Assembly: GCA_021780075.1 (NCBI GenBank)
Contig: JAJXZL010000005.1
Span: 124,001 to 188,000 of the forward strand
Direction: 5' to 3'
Length of the DNA: 64,000 nucleotides
Origin: Acidobacteriota bacterium
Lineage (GTDB): Bacteria > Acidobacteriota > Terriglobia > Terriglobales > Acidobacteriaceae
Numbering within the stretch: the stretch's first letter is position 1; each line of letters starts with the position of its first letter. Of this stretch, positions 59,681 to 64,000 are shown piece by piece. The notes beneath the pieces were generated by a model. It had not been told where the DNA came from, did no database searches, and saw only the letters and a list, made by a program, of their open reading frames with translations. The position numbers and the translations under genes were made by a program.

Positions 59681-61020
59681 AGTTGCGGCTTCCAACCAAG
59701 CTGACGAGTTCAGCGGCCATCCTGATAAGCCTTGTGCTAGGTGGCTGTGCAACCTACAAGCCCCGTCCTCTGCCGCTTGCGCCGGATTTGACGAGCGCGG
59801 CACAACTGACCGTCCCGGCCACGCAGCTTGAAGTGCCGGGTCTGGCGCGGCACGTCATTTCACCGCAGGGGCTCGACGCGACGGATGTGATGACACTCGC
59901 TGTCCTCAATAACCCCGACTTAAAAGCGGCGCGGCTTCAGGAGAGTGTCGCCGGTGCACAATTGCTCGAAGCTGGGCTGCTCCCGGACCCGCAATTTGGC
60001 GCCAGCTTTGCCACATCGGCTCTGAATTACGGCGGCGTGCTCAGCTTGAACCAGGACATTCAGGCGATCCTCACCCGAGGAGCGGCCAAAGCGGCAGCCA
60101 GAGCATCTGGAGCCCAGGTCCATCTCAACATTCTGTGGCAGGAGATTCAGGTCGCGGAAAAAGCCCGCGAACTGTTTATCCAGGCGCAGAGCGACGATCG
60201 CCTGCTCGAAATTCTCCAGACAAATCGAGCGCTCTTCGACGAGAATTTTCACCGAGCCCAGTCGGCTATGAAACGCGGTGACGAGACATCCACCACCGTC
60301 GCCTCGGATCTGACCCTGGTAAGCGACGCCGATGCAACTCTGCGGCAGTTTCAGATCGATATCAACCTGACGCGGCACGAACTGAACGCGCTGCTTGGCC
60401 TCGAACCCAACGTCAAGCTGCATCTGATCGGTCAGCCGCAGCTTCAGCCCCTGTCGCAGTCAACGTTCGAGAATGCAATCTCGGCGCTGCCTCGCAGACG
60501 CGTCGACTTACTGGCACTTCAGGCCGGATATCAAAGCCAGGAAGAAAACCTGCGCCGCGCGGTCCTTGCGCAGTTCCCATCGCTGAACGCCGGTGTCGAT
60601 CTTGAGCGGGATCCCGTAGAAGGCGTGAATGCGGTCGGTCCGGAGGTGACACTCACACTGCCTCTCTTCAATCGCAACCGGGGTCAGATCGCGATTCAGC
60701 ATGCTACTCGTGACCTGCTCTACCAGCAATATCAGGCCCAGCTTGACGCCGCGACCGGTCAAGCAAACCAGATCTGGCAGACAGCAGAGATCATGACCGC
60801 TCAACTCAAGGATCTCGATGCCCAGTTGCCACTGCTGAAGAGTACCGCAATTTCAGCGGAACAAGACCTTCGCCAAAACAACCTCGATGCCGGGCTTTAT
60901 GTGACGGCTCAATCTAATCTCTTGGCAAAACAGGCCGAGGAGATTCGGTTGCGGGCTTCACTCGAAAATGCCCGGTCCGCATTGTCCACTGTGTTGGGAC
61001 TGCCTTTCGGTGCTCCGTAG
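59677..61020 (+). CDS. TolC-type outer-membrane efflux lipoprotein
   Basis: A 447-aa outer-membrane factor with lipobox LVLGGC. Two repeats of long amphipathic helices and strands are typical of the family: LAVLNNPDLKAARLQE, AEKARELFIQAQSDDRLLEI and, in the second half, RVDLLALQAGYQSQEENLR and VGPEVTLTLPLFNRNRG. GGAGGG lies 6 bases before the ATG. It completes the tripartite pump with the two preceding genes. Confidence 0.88.
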   Translation: MKLRLPTKLTSSAAILISLVLGGCATYKPRPLPLAPDLTSAAQLTVPATQLEVPGLARHVISPQGLDATDVMTLAVLNNPDLKAARLQESVAGAQLLEAGLLPDPQFGASFATSALNYGGVLSLNQDIQAILTRGAAKAAARASGAQVHLNILWQEIQVAEKARELFIQAQSDDRLLEILQTNRALFDENFHRAQSAMKRGDETSTTVASDLTLVSDADATLRQFQIDINLTRHELNALLGLEPNVKLHLIGQPQLQPLSQSTFENAISALPRRRVDLLALQAGYQSQEENLRRAVLAQFPSLNAGVDLERDPVEGVNAVGPEVTLTLPLFNRNRGQIAIQHATRDLLYQQYQAQLDAATGQANQIWQTAEIMTAQLKDLDAQLPLLKSTAISAEQDLRQNNLDAGLYVTAQSNLLAKQAEEIRLRASLENARSALSTVLGLPFGAP

Positions 61021-61113
61021 GCAGCCTCTCCTCATTTCAGCGCCGCGAGCAAGAGCGCGAACGAGACATGCATTTGCGGTTTGACCTTTCAAAACAATAG
61101 GAGAGACCACTTG

Positions 61114-62148
61114 ATGAATTTCTGTAGATGTTCGACTGTTGACGACCTGCGAACCACTGCGCATACACCGAAGATGATGCTTTGGGCGGTGTTTGCGCTC
61201 ACCTTCGCGTTGGCTGGATTGCCGCTAATGGCACAAGATGGCTCGCAACTGCCCGGCACTCCTGTCGCTTCGTCAATCACGGAACTCAGCAATTCTTCCT
61301 TAACCACGGACAGCTCTCTTCCAGGATCAGACGCGACGAGCAAGGATCAGTCTGCGCCGACCCAGCCTATTTGCGGCATCACCCATTTGGGCCGTTGCCT
61401 TGAAGATCTCGGCTCGGATGAAAAGGGTGTCTTTACCAGCCCATTTCGTGCCCGACCGAAAGACTCGTATTGGTTGATGCCGTTTGGTGCTGCGACGGGA
61501 TTGGCTTTCGCCTACGATGCCGAAGCTGCGAAGACTTTGGGAGTTGACCAAAACCGTACTGACATTGCCGACAGCATCACCAACTTCGGTTCGTACTACG
61601 CGACCGGCGCGGAGAGTGCCGGAGTCTACTTTCTCGGCTTGGCCAGGAAAGACCCAAAGCTGGCTGAAACCGGGCGCCTGAGTGCGGAAGCCATCCTCGC
61701 CTCGGGAACGGTGACTCTGGTGGTCAAAATGGCTGCTAATCGGCAGCGGCCCCTGCAGGGAAATCGACAAGGAGACTACTGGGCGGATGGTACAAGCCAT
61801 TGGGAATTCGACTCGTCGTTTCCGTCTGACCATGCAACCGCGAGCATGGCCCTGGCTCGGGTCTTTGCTGGAGAGTATCCGCATTGGTACGTTGCTGTTC
61901 CTGCATACGGCTTTGCCGAATCCGTGGGCATTTCTCGCATTCTCGCCAACCAGCATTTTCCGTCGGATGTGCTCGTCGGTCAGGCAATTGGGTTCCTCAC
62001 TGGCGGTTATGTTCTCCACCATCATGCCCTCTATTGTTGCGGACGGGAAAACAAACTATCAACTAAGATCATGAGTACGATCGATCCTATTGCCGACCCG
62101 CGGACACACGCGGTGGGTGTCTCGATGGAAATCCCATTGGGCCGGTAG
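61114..62148 (+). CDS. Exported PAP2-family phosphatase
   Basis: A 344-aa protein with an N-terminal membrane segment or signal (MLWAVFALTFALAGLPLMAQ). The PAP2 motifs are complete: KMAANRQRP (KX6RP), SSFPSDHAT (PSGH-like) and SRILANQHFPSD (SRX5HX3D). It probably hydrolyses a lipid phosphate or undecaprenyl pyrophosphate in the envelope. AGGAGAG precedes the ATG at 61114; a TTG at 61111 is possible. Confidence 0.85.
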   Translation: MNFCRCSTVDDLRTTAHTPKMMLWAVFALTFALAGLPLMAQDGSQLPGTPVASSITELSNSSLTTDSSLPGSDATSKDQSAPTQPICGITHLGRCLEDLGSDEKGVFTSPFRARPKDSYWLMPFGAATGLAFAYDAEAAKTLGVDQNRTDIADSITNFGSYYATGAESAGVYFLGLARKDPKLAETGRLSAEAILASGTVTLVVKMAANRQRPLQGNRQGDYWADGTSHWEFDSSFPSDHATASMALARVFAGEYPHWYVAVPAYGFAESVGISRILANQHFPSDVLVGQAIGFLTGGYVLHHHALYCCGRENKLSTKIMSTIDPIADPRTHAVGVSMEIPLGR

Positions 62149-62236
62149 GACCATTGCCGATTTGCGAGTCACGATGGTTAATTCCTAACGGCGTGAGCAT
62201 CGGAAACAAAGCGACCTGAGATTGAGAGAGTCTTAC

Positions 62237-62722
62237 ATGGACCGGGGAGCAAGGGCGCATCTGAGAGAACTTCTTTTTCGCCTGAGCGTCATCCTGAAAG
62301 GACTGGATGCGCTTCTGGAGATCGCCGGTGGTATCGCTCTGTGGATAGTCAGCCCCAGTGTGATTATCGAGGTCGTCCATTTATTAACACAGGACGAAAT
62401 TGCAGAGGATCCGCACGATCTTGTGGCCAATCTGCTTCGGGACACCGCAAGCCGATTCTCGCTCTCCGGTGAGCATTTCATGGTGCTCTATCTTCTCGCG
62501 CACGGGGTCATCAAGGGCTTCGTCGTGGCCGGATTGCTCAAGAACAAACTCTGGGCATATCCGGTCGCCATTGCCGTCTTTGGCGGCTTCATCGTGTATC
62601 AGGTTTACCGCTTCGTGCTGATGGGAGGATTCGGCCTGATTGCGCTCTCCGTATTCGATCTGATCGTGATTTGGCTGATTTGGCTGGAATACCGTGCAAT
62701 GAAATTGAGAGGTTTCGGTTGA
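62237..62722 (+). CDS. DUF2127-like membrane protein
   Basis: A 161-aa protein with four membrane helices; VILKGLDALLEIAGGIALW and the later YLLAHGVIKGFVVAGLLKNK match DUF2127. Function unknown. It follows the PAP2 gene by 88 bases on the same strand. Confidence 0.7.
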   Translation: MDRGARAHLRELLFRLSVILKGLDALLEIAGGIALWIVSPSVIIEVVHLLTQDEIAEDPHDLVANLLRDTASRFSLSGEHFMVLYLLAHGVIKGFVVAGLLKNKLWAYPVAIAVFGGFIVYQVYRFVLMGGFGLIALSVFDLIVIWLIWLEYRAMKLRGFG

Positions 62723-62849
62723 ACCGGAGGCGTGTCGCTTGCCCATCTACCTTGTAAATCATTGGAGTTGTGGCGGCGCAGCGAGGTGATCGAGACGAGC
62801 GAGCGGTGAACATCCAAACTGGCTGCGCTCATCCCGAGCGGCCGAGGTC

Positions 62850-64000
62850 TCAAAAGACAAACTTGGCCGCGAGTTGGACAAGCCGGGGAGAGGCCGCGTT
62901 CACGATCTGGCCAAAGGTGCTGTCATTGAAGTTGCCATCTACCGCGGCCGGTCCGAAGAATTGTGCGTGATTGAACGTGTTAAAGACCTCTGCGCGGAAT
63001 TCGAGGGACTTGGCTTCAGTCAGTTTTACATTCTTCTGCAGGGCCGTATCGAAGTTGTCGATTCCCGGCCCGGCAAAGTAACGCCGCCTTGTGTTGCCCA
63101 TCGTATCCAATGCCGGAAGGCTGAAGAGCGCGGTGTTGAATGCGGGTGTGCCAGTGCGCGGATTGAAGTTGAGGCCGAGATTGCCCGCCGCCACGTTCGG
63201 CGTATCGAGTCCATTGTTGTTGATGCCGTTCGGAATCGAGCCCAGCAGCGAGGTGTCGTTGTTGTTGTAAAGGGTCACCGGCATGCCCGTACCGAAGCGC
63301 ATCACGCCGGAGAGCGTCCACCCTTGCGTCCAGCGGTTTCCGCGTTGCGCCAGATGGTCGAACGGCAGGTTGTAGTTGTAGTTCAGGACAAAGTTGTGCC
63401 GCATGTCGAAGGCCGAGAGAGAGCGCGTCAGGCCAGGGCCGACTGGGTTCACCTCCTCGGCGAGGCTCGATGAGTCGTCGAGGGACTTGCTGTAGGTGTA
63501 GCTGGCGACGAACTCCAACGATTTGCTTTCGTGACGCAGGCTTACTTCGAGCGCATTGTAGCTCGAATTGCCGATCGTCTTCTGATACGAAATTGCGCCG
63601 AAGTTTGCGCCATATGGCCCGCGGACCACGACCGATTCGCCGTCGGCCCTGGTGAAAGTTCCGGTCTCGTTGAAGGGGCCGCAGGTGGGGGTTCCAGTCA
63701 TCACCTGACTCGCCTGGCTGACGCTCAGACACCGCGCGGGATTGCCGGGATTGGCCGGGGTCAGCACCAGAAGATGATGCCCTTGAGAGCCGACATAACC
63801 CACGTTGAAGACGGTGCCGGGCGCAAGTTCGCGCTCGATAGAGAGCGTGTAGCTCTCCGCATAAGGCGAGACATTCTGGTAGTAGACGGCGGGAACGCCG
63901 GTAATCGGAAAATATTTCGACCAATTAACGGATGTGTTGGGATGGCTCGGCGAGGCTCCGTAGGCGGCAATGGGAGAGGGAAAGGGCTGGCCCATGCTCT
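62850..64000 (-). CDS. Oar-like TonB-dependent receptor, C-terminal part (5' end outside window)
   Basis: The last 383 residues of an outer-membrane barrel; the frame continues past the right edge. Barrel-strand patterns such as SYTLSIERELAPGTVFNVGYVG, SASYTYSK-like repeats, FDMRHNFVLNYNYNLPF, LEFRAEVFNTFNHAQF and a terminal Phe (AAKFVF) are those of the acidobacterial Oar group and match the receptor at 25491 in kind. Substrate unknown. It converges on the DUF2127 gene with 127 bases between stops and no gene in the gap. Confidence 0.85.
   Translation of the reverse strand, partial: SMGQPFPSPIAAYGASPSHPNTSVNWSKYFPITGVPAVYYQNVSPYAESYTLSIERELAPGTVFNVGYVGSQGHHLLVLTPANPGNPARCLSVSQASQVMTGTPTCGPFNETGTFTRADGESVVVRGPYGANFGAISYQKTIGNSSYNALEVSLRHESKSLEFVASYTYSKSLDDSSSLAEEVNPVGPGLTRSLSAFDMRHNFVLNYNYNLPFDHLAQRGNRWTQGWTLSGVMRFGTGMPVTLYNNNDTSLLGSIPNGINNNGLDTPNVAAGNLGLNFNPRTGTPAFNTALFSLPALDTMGNTRRRYFAGPGIDNFDTALQKNVKLTEAKSLEFRAEVFNTFNHAQFFGPAAVDGNFNDSTFGQIVNAASPRLVQLAAKFVF

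Overview
The window is GC-rich chromosomal DNA, most likely from an acidobacterium of the Terriglobia type. That assignment is inferred from Oar-like outer-membrane receptors with an N-terminal carboxypeptidase-regulatory domain, a winged-helix-like N-terminal domain of a kind I associate with acidobacterial membrane regulators, a rich set of plant and fungal polysaccharide hydrolases, and short hairpin repeats of acidobacterial type. No rRNA gene is present to confirm it.

Layout, left to right. 1-12.6 kb: the 3' part of proS, a PBP1b-like peptidoglycan synthase, an lhr-nei DNA repair operon on the minus strand, and a fused acyl-activating enzyme / acyl carrier / PlsC acyltransferase. The lhr gene carries hairpin repeats inserted in frame. 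12.8-18.4 kb: a respiratory operon with a single-chain CcoN-CcoO-CcoP terminal oxidase, a small CcoQ-like protein, a Tat-exported DsrE-like protein, an orphan solute-binding protein and a TsdA-like thiosulfate dehydrogenase. 18.4-18.8 kb: a remnant of a tyrosine recombinase next to tRNA-Leu(CAA). 19.1-31.3 kb: a carbohydrate locus with a GH54 arabinofuranosidase, a membrane-spanning protein that joins a cytoplasmic winged-helix-like domain to a degenerate GH16 domain, a SusC/Oar-like receptor, and two GH16 enzymes with intact catalytic motifs. It ends at an IS630-type transposase remnant. 31.4-36.4 kb: a cheA-cheW-cheY-cheB-cheR operon. 36.6-41.7 kb: nucleoside salvage (cytidine deaminase, pyrimidine nucleoside phosphorylase, NupC transporter, purine nucleoside phosphorylase, uridine kinase). 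41.9-50.3 kb: housekeeping genes including recG, ilvE, a lipase, a PafA-like phosphatase and pyrD.

At 50.4 kb lies a 3' fragment of a tRNA-Asn gene on the minus strand without its 5' half. This is the scar expected at the distal end of an element integrated in tRNA-Asn. Everything to its right may therefore be a genomic island: a DNA-binding protein with a zinc-ribbon membrane protein, a sigma/anti-sigma pair, a TetR-regulated tripartite RND efflux pump, a PAP2 phosphatase, and the C-terminal part of another Oar-like receptor that runs off the window.

The two most unusual systems are (1) the transmembrane protein at 22985-24724, whose GH16 domain has lost the nucleophile and the neighbouring Asp and which looks like a one-component glucan sensor-regulator for the adjacent receptor and GH16 genes; and (2) the oxidase/DsrE/TsdA operon, which looks like a self-contained thiosulfate-to-oxygen respiratory module.
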